Source of the DNA: Streptomyces sp. NBC_00536
GTDB lineage: Bacteria > Actinomycetota > Actinomycetes > Streptomycetales > Streptomycetaceae
Reading direction: 5' to 3'
DNA: 64,000 nt
Assembly (NCBI RefSeq): GCF_036346295.1
Contig: NZ_CP107819.1
Coordinates: 7,192,001 to 7,256,000, forward strand
Positions 21,247-28,902 of this stretch are shown in pieces. The notes under the pieces are model-generated. The model saw nothing but the letters and a program-made list of their open reading frames with translations, had not been told where the DNA came from and ran no database searches. How positions within the stretch are numbered: the stretch's first letter is position 1; each line of letters opens with the position of its first letter. Position numbers and translations under genes: made by a program.

Positions 21247-21750
21247 CCGCGGCGCCTCGCGCGCGGCGTCCACGGCCGGGCCCGTGCCCTCGCCCGGGAC
21301 GCTTCCCGGACCGTCGGCCGGTCCGGCCGCCACCCGGTGGGCCAGCTCACCGGCCCACCGGACCAGGCCCGGTACGTCGATGCCGTACGCCCCTTCCACC
21401 TCCGCGAGGGAAGCCGCGCCCCGCCGCAACAGCCGGGCCCCGCCCACCGCGTTGCCGCGCGCCGCATGGGTGAGGCCGACCGCGAGCTGCGCCAGCCCCC
21501 GCCACAGCGGGGCCTCTTCCGCGGGACCCGACTTCCAGGCGTCCTCGAACACCTCGTGCGCGTGGAACGGCATCCCCGCGTCCAGCAGCCGCTGTGCCTC
21601 CCGCACCGTCTCGGCCGGGGTCCGCACCACCCCCTCGGGCTGCCGCTCGACCCCGTCCGCCCCGTAGGGCAGGGGCCGCCCCAGCCCGTCACGGGGCCGC
21701 GCGCTGCGCGCCCGCCCCTCACCGTCCCGGTCCCTCGCATCCACGTCCAC
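21223..21750 (-). CDS. DUF309 domain protein
   Basis: A 175-residue protein whose centre holds the DUF309 helical pattern, with GMPFHAHEVFEDAWKSGPAEEAPLWRGL followed by QLAVGLTHAARGNAVGGARLLRRG as its conserved blocks (given here by their ends only for length). The FHAHEVFE motif with its His and Glu residues is diagnostic. The GTG at 21750 follows GGGGAGG. No biochemical function is established for the family. It converges with and overlaps the VOC gene. Confidence 0.85.
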   Translation of the reverse strand: MDVDARDRDGEGRARSARPRDGLGRPLPYGADGVERQPEGVVRTPAETVREAQRLLDAGMPFHAHEVFEDAWKSGPAEEAPLWRGLAQLAVGLTHAARGNAVGGARLLRRGAASLAEVEGAYGIDVPGLVRWAGELAHRVAAGPADGPGSVPGEGTGPAVDAAREAPRLRGGGLE

Positions 21751-21856
21751 GCCCCCATCCTCCCCCCGGCAGGTCACCGATGCGTGCCCACCCCTCGGCG
21801 TGGGGTAATGTTGCCCATGCACCGCCGCCCGGGGGAAACCCCAGGTGACAGGGCAT

Positions 21857-21930
<74 letters not shown>

Positions 21931-21950
21931 CTTTGCTTCACGCAGGTCGG

Positions 21951-21982
21951 AGGCCGTTCTCTCATCCATGAGAGGACGGCCT
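21951..21982 (+). terminator. Terminator after tRNA-Pro
   Basis: Arms AGGCCGTTCTCTCAT and ATGAGAGGACGGCCT pair over 14 of 15 positions with a two-base loop, followed by TTTCCC; 21 bases beyond the tRNA. Confidence 0.85.
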
Positions 21983-22048
21983 TTCCCATGTCCGGACTCC
22001 ACCCGGGGGAACGGGCGTCCTGCTCCCGGCCCCCCGCCCCGGACCGCG

Positions 22049-23671
22049 TCAGCGGTCGCGGGCCACCCTTCGCTCGTCCCAGACGGGGCCGGAGGTCTCG
22101 CGGACGACCCCGTCCGCGCCGAAGACCAGGTACCGGTCGAAGGACCTGGCGAACCAGCGGTCGTGCGTGACGGCCAGCACCGTGCCCTCGTACGCCTCCA
22201 GTCCCTCCTGCAGGGCCTGCGCCGACTCCAGGTCGAGGTTGTCCGTCGGCTCGTCGAGCAGCAGCATCGTGGTGCCGGCCAGTTCCAGGAGCAGGATCTG
22301 GAAGCGGGCCTGCTGGCCGCCCGAGAGCTTGTCGAACGGCTGGTCGCCCTGGCGCTCCAGCTCGTAGCGGCGCAGCACCGACATCGCCCCGCCCCGGTCC
22401 CGCGCGTGCTCCGTCCACAGGATGTCGACCAGCGGGCGGCCCGCCAGCTCCGGATGGGCGTGCGTCTGGGCGAAGTGTCCCGGCACGACCCGTGCGCCCA
22501 GTTTCCAGGCACCCGTGTGCGCGACCGAGGGATCCCCCGCCAGCACCCGCAGGAAGTGCGATTTCCCGGAGCCGTTCGAACCGAGGACCGCGACCCGCTC
22601 CCCGTAGAAGACCTCCAGATCGAACGGTTTCATCAGACCCGTGAGTTCAAGGCCTTCGACGGTCACGGACCGCATACCGGTACGGCCGCCGCGCAGCCGC
22701 ATCCGGATCTCCTGCTCGCGCGGCGGCTCCGGCGGCTGGCCCGCCTCCTCGAACTTCCGCAGACGGGTCTGCGCCGCGTGGTAGCGGGAGGCCATCACAT
22801 CGCTGCGGGCCGCGTACTGCTGGAGGTCCCGGACGAGCCGCTTCAACTGCGCGTGCTTCTCGTCCCAGCGCCGCTTCAACTCGTCGAACCGTGCGAAGCG
22901 TTCCCGCCGCGCCGCGTGGAAGGTGCCGAAGCCGCCGCCGTGCACCCACACCTCGGACCCGGCCGGGCTGGGCTCGACGGCCACGATCTTCTCGGCGGCG
23001 CGCGTGAGCAGTTCGCGGTCGTGCGAGATGAACAGCACGGTCTTGCGGGTCTCGGCGAGCTGCTCCTCCAGCCACCGTTTGCCGGGAACGTCGAGGTAGT
23101 TGTCCGGCTCGTCGAGCAGCAGCACTTCCTCGGGACCGCGCAGCAGCGCTTCGAGCACCAGCCGCTTCTGCTCACCGCCGCTGAGCGTCCGCACCTCACG
23201 CCACTGGGCCTTCTCGTACGGCATGCCGAGCGCGGCGGTGGTGCACATGTCCCAGACGGTCTCGGCCTCGTACCCGCGCGCCTCGGCCCAGTCGCTCAGG
23301 GCCTGCGCGTACGCCATCTGCGCGGCCTCGCCGTCGGTCGTCATGAGCAGGTGCTCGGCCTCGTCGACCGCGGCGGCCGCCGCCCGGATCCGCGGCCGGG
23401 CCACGGACACCAGCAGGTCCCGTACGGTCCGCTCGTCCCGCACCGATCCGACGAACTGCGGCATCACGCCCAGACCGCCGCCGGTCGTCACGGTGCCGGA
23501 GTCCGGTGTGAGGTCTCCGGAGATCAGCCGCAACAACGTCGTCTTGCCCGCGCCGTTCGCACCGACGAGCGCCACGACAGCGCCTTCACCCACCCGGAAC
23601 GAAGCGTCCCCGAGCAGGATCCGCCCGTCTGGCAGGTGGTACTCCAGATGTGCGGCTTCCACATGTCCCAT
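22049..23671 (-). CDS. ABC-F family ATPase
   Basis: A 540-residue soluble protein with two ABC ATPase domains and no membrane part. Domain 1: Walker A GANGAGKTT (about 39-47), signature LSGGEQKRL, Walker B VLLLDEPDNYLD. Domain 2: GSNGSGKSH, LSGGQQARF, MLLLDEPTDNLD. The linker between them is rich in charged helices. ABC-F proteins act on the ribosome, as translation factors or in antibiotic protection; nothing here tells which. It is divergent from the AfsR-like gene across a 413-base gap. Confidence 0.92.
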   Translation of the reverse strand: MGHVEAAHLEYHLPDGRILLGDASFRVGEGAVVALVGANGAGKTTLLRLISGDLTPDSGTVTTGGGLGVMPQFVGSVRDERTVRDLLVSVARPRIRAAAAAVDEAEHLLMTTDGEAAQMAYAQALSDWAEARGYEAETVWDMCTTAALGMPYEKAQWREVRTLSGGEQKRLVLEALLRGPEEVLLLDEPDNYLDVPGKRWLEEQLAETRKTVLFISHDRELLTRAAEKIVAVEPSPAGSEVWVHGGGFGTFHAARRERFARFDELKRRWDEKHAQLKRLVRDLQQYAARSDVMASRYHAAQTRLRKFEEAGQPPEPPREQEIRMRLRGGRTGMRSVTVEGLELTGLMKPFDLEVFYGERVAVLGSNGSGKSHFLRVLAGDPSVAHTGAWKLGARVVPGHFAQTHAHPELAGRPLVDILWTEHARDRGGAMSVLRRYELERQGDQPFDKLSGGQQARFQILLLELAGTTMLLLDEPTDNLDLESAQALQEGLEAYEGTVLAVTHDRWFARSFDRYLVFGADGVVRETSGPVWDERRVARDR

Positions 23672-24084
23672 AAAGCGACATTGTTCTTTCCGGCGTCATG
23701 CTCGGCAACGCAATTCCGAGTGCCTGCGGTGAGCTGAGGCGGCGGGGCGATCGGCCCGGGGGCGTGGTGGGCTGTCGTATCGTTCCTTGCACAGGTCAGC
23801 GTCGTACCGGAATCATTCGGTACGGTTGCGGGCCTTCTTGGGGGTCCGCCCGGGGCCGGGGCGCGGTGACTCGCGCGCGTCGGTTCCCGAGACGTCCGGG
23901 CGCGCCCGACCAGAACCGCCCGGGGGCGAGTACGAGCCGAAAATTCATGGGGTGGCGACGTCGGCAACCGCTTCGGCGATGCTTCCGTCTCACATGCTGG
24001 TGTGACAACCAGGCCATGAGCGGTGGGGTTTCCGGGGGGTGCCCCACCGTGATCACAGACCAGCGGGGAAGGAAAGCGGGACTC
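23672..24084. promoter_or_regulatory. Divergent intergenic region with palindrome
   Basis: This 413-base gap separates the ABC-F gene (minus) and the AfsR-like gene (plus). It contains a near-palindrome at 23803-23824 (CGTACCG GAATCATT CGGTACG), a candidate operator. GGAAAGCGGG lies just before the AfsR-like start. I see no tRNA, transposon or plausible coding frame. Confidence 0.5.
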
Positions 24085-27000
24085 ATGGGGGAAGACGGCA
24101 TCCGGTTCACCGTGCTCGGAGCCGTTCGGGTCATCCGGGACGGGGCCGTCCTGACCACCGGATCACCCCAGCAGCAGGCGCTCCTGACGGCGCTGCTGCT
24201 CCGGGCGGGCCGGGCCACGCCCGCGCACGAGCTGCTCGCCTCGATCTGGGGCGAGGACGCACCGGAATCCGCGCTGTCGAGCCTGCGCACCCACGCCTGG
24301 CGGCTGCGCCAGATCGTCGAGGAGGACCGCGCCGCGCCCAAGGTCCTCGTATCCCTGCGCGACGGCTACCAGCTGCAGGTGCCGCCCCGCTCGGTGGACG
24401 CGCTGCACGCCGAGCAACTGGCGGCCGAAGCCGCGCGGGCCCGGGCCGCCGGGCAGGAGGACGAGTGCGGCAGGCTGCTCGCCGAAGCCCTCGCCCTGTG
24501 GAGCGGCGAGCCCCTCGCGGGCGTCCCGGGACCCTTCGCCGAGCAGCAGCGCTCGCGGTTCACCGCGCTGCGCCTCGCGCTGGTCGAGGAGCGCTTCGAG
24601 CACGACCTCCGGCAGGGGCGGCACGCCCTCGTCATCCCGGACCTCATCGGCTTCACCCAGGAGCAGCCGCTCCAGGAGCGTCCCTACGGCTTCCTGATGC
24701 GCGCCCTGTACGCGATGGGACGCCAGGCCGACGCGCTCGCGGTGTTCGGCCGGGCCCGCCGGGTCCTGGCCGACGAGCTGGGCATCGACCCCGGGCCCGA
24801 ACTGAGCGCGCTCCACGAGCGGATCCTCGCGAACGACCCGCTGCTGATGGGCCACCTGGCCGAGGCGCGGGAGGAGCCGGCCGGCGACTCCGGCGCGCCC
24901 GGACCCGAACCGGAACCGGCTGCCGGGGCGCCCAAGGAAGCCCCCGCGCCCACCCGGCCCGCCCAGCTGCCCGCCGACATCGCCGACTTCATCGGCCGCC
25001 GGGAGCAGGTCCAGGACCTCTACCGGGCGCTCACCGACCCGGCCCGCCCCTCCCTCGCGGTGGTGTCCGTCACCGGCATGGGCGGCATCGGCAAGAGCAC
25101 CCTCGCCCTCCAGGTCGCCCACCAGGCCAAACCGGACTTCCCGGGCGGCCAGCTCTACGCCGACCTGCGCGGCAACGGCCTGGAGCCCGCCGACCCGGGA
25201 GCCGTCCTCGGCAGCTTCCTCACCGCGCTGGGCGTCCCCGGCCAGGGCATGCCCGCCTCCACCGAGGACCGGGCGCTGCTCTTCCGTACGACCCTCGACG
25301 GACGCCGCATCCTGGTCGCCCTGGACAACGCCCGCGACCCGGCACAGATCCGGCCCCTGCTGCCCGGCTCCGCCGACTGCGGAGTGATCGTCACCAGCCG
25401 GGCCGTGCTCGCCGGGCTCTCCACCACCATCCAGAGCGACCTGGACGTCTTCGACACCGCCGAGGCGACCGCCCTGCTGCGGGCGATCGTCGGAGCGGGC
25501 CGCATCGACGAGGAACCGGAAGCCGCCGCCGAACTGGTCGCCCTGTGCGGCCACCTCCCGCTCGCCGTGCGGATCGTGGCGGCCCGGCTCGCGGCCCGGC
25601 CCCGCTGGCGGGTGGCGACCATGACCGGCCGCCTCGCCGACGAACGGCTGCGCATAGGCGAACTGCGCGCCGGAGACCTGGCCGTGGCGGCCGTCTTCGA
25701 ACTCGGCTACCGCCAGCTGACCCGGGCCCAGGCGCGGGCGTTCCGGCTGCTCGCACCGGTGACCCGGCAGGGCATCGGCACGGCCGCCGCGGCGGCGGCG
25801 CTGGGCCTGGACGAGTACGACGCCGAGGAACTGCTGGAGGCGCTGGTCGACGCGGCCATGCTGGAGGCACCGCGGCCCGGCCACTACCGCTACCACGACC
25901 TGGTGCGCTCCTTCGCGCTCCAGCTCGTCGTGTCCGAGCAGCCGGGAGCCGAAGAGGCGGACGGGGACGACGGCGCCGCGGCGCTCGGGCGGCTCCTCGA
26001 CTTCCTGCTGGACGGATCGTGTGCGGCCTTCCAGACGATGGTGCCGGGAGACCCGGTCGGCGCGATCCTCGGCGGCAGGCCCGAGTCGGGGCCGCGCTTC
26101 GCCTCGCTGGCCGAGGCGCGCACCTGGGTGACCGAGGAATTCGACTGCGCCGCCAACGCGGCGGCCCTGGCCGCCCAGGGCCCTCCGGGCGCCGACACCG
26201 GGATCCTGCGCACCGCGAGCGACCTGCTGGTCGCCCTCAGCCCGTTCGGGCGGGACATCCCCTACTTGCAACTGGCCCTGGCCGCCCGCAAGGTGGCCGA
26301 CGCGGCGGCCGCGCGCGGCGACGACCAGGCCGAGGCCCGGGCGCGCTTCGTGTGCGGCAACGCCGCCCTCCAGCACACCCGGCTGGCCGAGGCCGAACTG
26401 CACACGCGCCTCGCCACCGAGGCCTGCACGCGCGCCGGGGACGAGGTCATCCTGCGGCAGATCCTCAACGACCGGGGCCTCATCGCGCAGTGGCAGCGGC
26501 GCTTCACGGACGCGGTGGTCTTCTACGACCGGGCGCTGGAGCTGGCCCGCCGGCTGGGACACCGCTCGGGGGAACTGACCACGGAACTCAACGCCGCCCA
26601 GGCCCGGCTGCGCAGCGGCCGCCCCGCCGACGCGGTGGAGGTGTGCGAGGCCGCGCTGGCCCGGCTGCGCACCGAACAGGACCCGCACGTGACCTCGTAC
26701 GCCTGGTACGTCCACGGCATGGCGCTGCACGAACTGGGCCGGCCCACGGACGCCGTCGTGAGCTACACGGCCTGCCTGGAGGTCTGCGCCTCGGCCCGGC
26801 TGCGGGGCCGGGAGACCCAGGCGCGGTTCCGGCTCTCGGACAGCCTGCGGGAGATGGGCCGCTTCGGCGAGGCACTGGCGGAGGCCGAGCGGGCCCTGGC
26901 CCTCAGCGAGGAACTGGGCTCCCAGCGCGAGCGCGGGCACTGCCTGCTCGCCCTGGCCCGGGCCCTGGCCGAGACCGGGGACGGGGCGGGGGCGCTGGCA

Positions 27001-27108
27001 CGCGCCGGGCAGGCGCGCGACATGTTCGTCCTCCTCGGGCTGCCCGACGCCGACCAGGCCGAGGACCTGGAACGGCTCCTCGGCGGGCCCGTGGGCGCGA
27101 ACGGCTGA
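24085..27108 (+). CDS. AfsR-type large SARP regulator (SARP-NB-ARC-TPR)
   Basis: A 1007-residue regulator. An OmpR-like winged helix (about 1-95) is followed by the bacterial activator domain (about 100-240, with QADALAVFGRARRVLADELG). A Pro-rich linker (about 265-295) leads to an NB-ARC ATPase with Walker A GMGGIGKSTLA (about 332) and LVALDNA as Walker B, then TPR-like helical repeats to the C-terminus (about 720-1000). This is the AfsR layout, in which ATP and partner binding control DNA binding. ATG 24085 follows a ribosome site. The nearby NRPS cluster has two 11-bp-spaced repeat arrays that a SARP could bind, so pathway control is likely but not shown. Confidence 0.9.
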   Translation: MGEDGIRFTVLGAVRVIRDGAVLTTGSPQQQALLTALLLRAGRATPAHELLASIWGEDAPESALSSLRTHAWRLRQIVEEDRAAPKVLVSLRDGYQLQVPPRSVDALHAEQLAAEAARARAAGQEDECGRLLAEALALWSGEPLAGVPGPFAEQQRSRFTALRLALVEERFEHDLRQGRHALVIPDLIGFTQEQPLQERPYGFLMRALYAMGRQADALAVFGRARRVLADELGIDPGPELSALHERILANDPLLMGHLAEAREEPAGDSGAPGPEPEPAAGAPKEAPAPTRPAQLPADIADFIGRREQVQDLYRALTDPARPSLAVVSVTGMGGIGKSTLALQVAHQAKPDFPGGQLYADLRGNGLEPADPGAVLGSFLTALGVPGQGMPASTEDRALLFRTTLDGRRILVALDNARDPAQIRPLLPGSADCGVIVTSRAVLAGLSTTIQSDLDVFDTAEATALLRAIVGAGRIDEEPEAAAELVALCGHLPLAVRIVAARLAARPRWRVATMTGRLADERLRIGELRAGDLAVAAVFELGYRQLTRAQARAFRLLAPVTRQGIGTAAAAAALGLDEYDAEELLEALVDAAMLEAPRPGHYRYHDLVRSFALQLVVSEQPGAEEADGDDGAAALGRLLDFLLDGSCAAFQTMVPGDPVGAILGGRPESGPRFASLAEARTWVTEEFDCAANAAALAAQGPPGADTGILRTASDLLVALSPFGRDIPYLQLALAARKVADAAAARGDDQAEARARFVCGNAALQHTRLAEAELHTRLATEACTRAGDEVILRQILNDRGLIAQWQRRFTDAVVFYDRALELARRLGHRSGELTTELNAAQARLRSGRPADAVEVCEAALARLRTEQDPHVTSYAWYVHGMALHELGRPTDAVVSYTACLEVCASARLRGRETQARFRLSDSLREMGRFGEALAEAERALALSEELGSQRERGHCLLALARALAETGDGAGALARAGQARDMFVLLGLPDADQAEDLERLLGGPVGANG

Positions 27109-27120
27109 GAAGGGGGGGGC

Positions 27121-27140
27121 GGCCGGGGGAGACACCGGCC
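27121..27140. terminator. Weak hairpin between convergent genes
   Basis: GGCCGG and CCGGCC form a 6-bp stem in the 44-base gap between the AfsR-like gene and the small secreted peptide gene. It may be a weak terminator. Confidence 0.35.
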
Positions 27141-27152
27141 GGGGGCCGTGGC

Positions 27153-27332
27153 TCAGCCCTGGCTGTTCCACTCGTTCGTGTCCTTGCCATCGGCGAGGAC
27201 GGTCACGGAGTGACCCGGCGCCGGAGCGTCGTGGTGGGCGACGGAGACGGAGAAGAGCGAGGCGGCGGCGCAGCCGACGGCGACGATGATGGCGGCCTTG
27301 CGCAGGACCAGGGTCTTCATGGAGTGCTTCAT
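27153..27332 (-). CDS. Small secreted peptide between two SARP genes
   Basis: A 59-residue peptide beginning MKHSMKTLVLRKAAIIVAVG, with a basic start and a hydrophobic core ending near SVSVAHH, a plausible signal peptide or single membrane anchor. The remaining short tail is DAPAPGHSVTVLADGKDTNE and then WNSQG. It may alternatively start at the second ATG (27320). I do not recognise the family. Lying between and opposite to two SARP regulators, it could be regulated with them, but there is no direct evidence of function. Confidence 0.6.
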   Translation of the reverse strand: MKHSMKTLVLRKAAIIVAVGCAAASLFSVSVAHHDAPAPGHSVTVLADGKDTNEWNSQG

Positions 27333-27708
27333 GGGGGTGCCGTCCGCTTCGTGGATCGATGACTGCCTGTGAGTGAGAGCCGGTGAGACTGTGCGTTCCG
27401 GCTGCTCTGGAACAAGACTGATCCAGCCCGCTCTACGACGGATATACGCCGGATAGCCGAGGCCCCGTCCACGGCCCGCGGCGCCGAGGATCTTCCGTAT
27501 ATGCGCCCCGTGCAGCATGTGAACCGTGCGGTGGTCGGCCACTGGGCCGGTGCCTCGCGCCGGACCCGCCTCCCGGTCCGTCCGGACCGCGCACCGCACC
27601 ACTCCGGCCCCCGGCCGACCCCGGCCCAGGCCGAAACCGACCACGCACCGTTCTCCCACAGCTGTTCCCGAACCGCCACACGATGGAACCGGGCCAGCGG
27701 AGGTTGCC
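27333..27708. promoter_or_regulatory. Divergent promoter region before short SARP gene
   Basis: This 376-base gap lies between the divergent small peptide and short SARP genes. It has a relatively AT-rich patch at about 27438-27505 with GGATATACGCC and CCGTATATGCGCC, which are approximate inverted copies about 50 bases apart. AGCGGAGG precedes the SARP ATG. I see no coding frame that I can support. Confidence 0.45.
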
Positions 27709-28746
27709 ATGACTGACCTTCTGTCTCCTTCGACCGCGCACCCCTCCTCCGCCGTGCACCCGGCTCCTCACGTGCAATCGGCTCCGCACGTGCACCCGGC
27801 TCCCTACGTGCAATCGGCCGACCTCAGCTTCGAGCTGCTGGGCGAGGTCCGGGGCTGGCGCGGCGGCGTGGAACTCCCGCTCGGCGCGCCCCGCCAACGC
27901 GCGCTGCTGGCCGTCCTGTTGCTGCGCGCCGGTTCGCCCGTCGGCCGCGAGCACCTCATCGACGGCATCTGGGGGGACACCACCGTGCTCGACGGCGCCA
28001 ACCTGGTGCAGGCGTACGTATCCAAGCTGCGCAAGCTGTTCGAGCCCGACCGGGCTCCGCGCACCGCCGGCGGGGTGCTCACCAGGGTCGGCGGCTCCTA
28101 CCGGCTCTCCGTCGACCCCCGCCAGTGCGACCTCGGCCGGTTCGAGCAGGCGGTCACCGAAGCCCGGGCGCTACGGGCCGCCGGTCAACCCGCCGCCGCC
28201 GAAGGGACCCTGGCCGCCGCGCTCGCCTCCTGGTCCGGCCCCGCGCTCACCGGCGTGAGCGGCCCGCTGCTCGACATGGAACGCACCCGGCTCGCGGAAC
28301 TGCGGCTGGCGGTCGTCGAGGAACACACCGAACTCGCGCTCGAACTCGGCGGCCACGCCCGCCTGGTGCCGCAGCTGCTCGTCCTCACCGCCGAACACCC
28401 CTACCGCGAACGGCTCTGGGCGCTGCTGATGATCGCGCTCTATCGCGGCAGCCGGCAGGCCGACGCGCTGGCCGCCTACCAACGGGCCCGGCACACCCTC
28501 ACGGAGAACCTGGGCCTGCTGCCCGGCCCGGAGCTGCGCGGGATCGAGGAGGCGATCCTCGCCGGGCGCCCCGACCCGCTGGCCCACGGCGGGGCACCCG
28601 CCGCCCCGTACGGCGCGGCGCCCGAACCCGGCCGCCCCCACCTGAGCCTGGTCGGCCCGGCGGACCCGGCCCCGGCCGCCCGGACCACGGCGCGCACCGC
28701 GACCCGCGGCCCCTGGTCCGGCGCCGCGGCCCTCCTGGCCCGCTGA
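27709..28746 (+). CDS. Short SARP-family transcriptional activator
   Basis: A 345-residue SARP. After a His/Pro/Ala/Val-rich leader with a short internal repeat (PAPHVQSAPHVHPAPYVQSA), an OmpR-like DNA-binding domain runs from about 40 to 135 (LGAPRQRALLAVLLLRAGSP), then a BTAD domain from about 140 to 285 (AYQRARHTLTENLGLLPGPE). It has no ATPase or TPR part, so it resembles pathway-specific SARPs. The C-terminus is low-complexity. It sits next to the penicillin-acylase gene and the NRPS cluster, and is the best candidate for the cluster activator. Confidence 0.93.
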   Translation: MTDLLSPSTAHPSSAVHPAPHVQSAPHVHPAPYVQSADLSFELLGEVRGWRGGVELPLGAPRQRALLAVLLLRAGSPVGREHLIDGIWGDTTVLDGANLVQAYVSKLRKLFEPDRAPRTAGGVLTRVGGSYRLSVDPRQCDLGRFEQAVTEARALRAAGQPAAAEGTLAAALASWSGPALTGVSGPLLDMERTRLAELRLAVVEEHTELALELGGHARLVPQLLVLTAEHPYRERLWALLMIALYRGSRQADALAAYQRARHTLTENLGLLPGPELRGIEEAILAGRPDPLAHGGAPAAPYGAAPEPGRPHLSLVGPADPAPAARTTARTATRGPWSGAAALLAR

Positions 28747-28902
28747 GCGACCGCTCCACGTACCAACTCCCTCTCCAACCCCCTCTTCATTCTTTTCCGC
28801 CCGCCCGTCCGTCGCCGCACCGCCGTGCGCCCGTGCCCTCCGGCCCGTGCGCGGCGGTGTCCGCCATGGCCGCCCCCGTCGAGACAAGGAAGCGCCACCC
28901 CC

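Noticed and set aside
22049..23671. ABC-F gene as the cluster's resistance gene
   Set aside because: It is 8 kb from the NRPS genes, separated by regulators, and many ABC-F proteins are housekeeping. A lipopeptide or peptide product need not target the ribosome.
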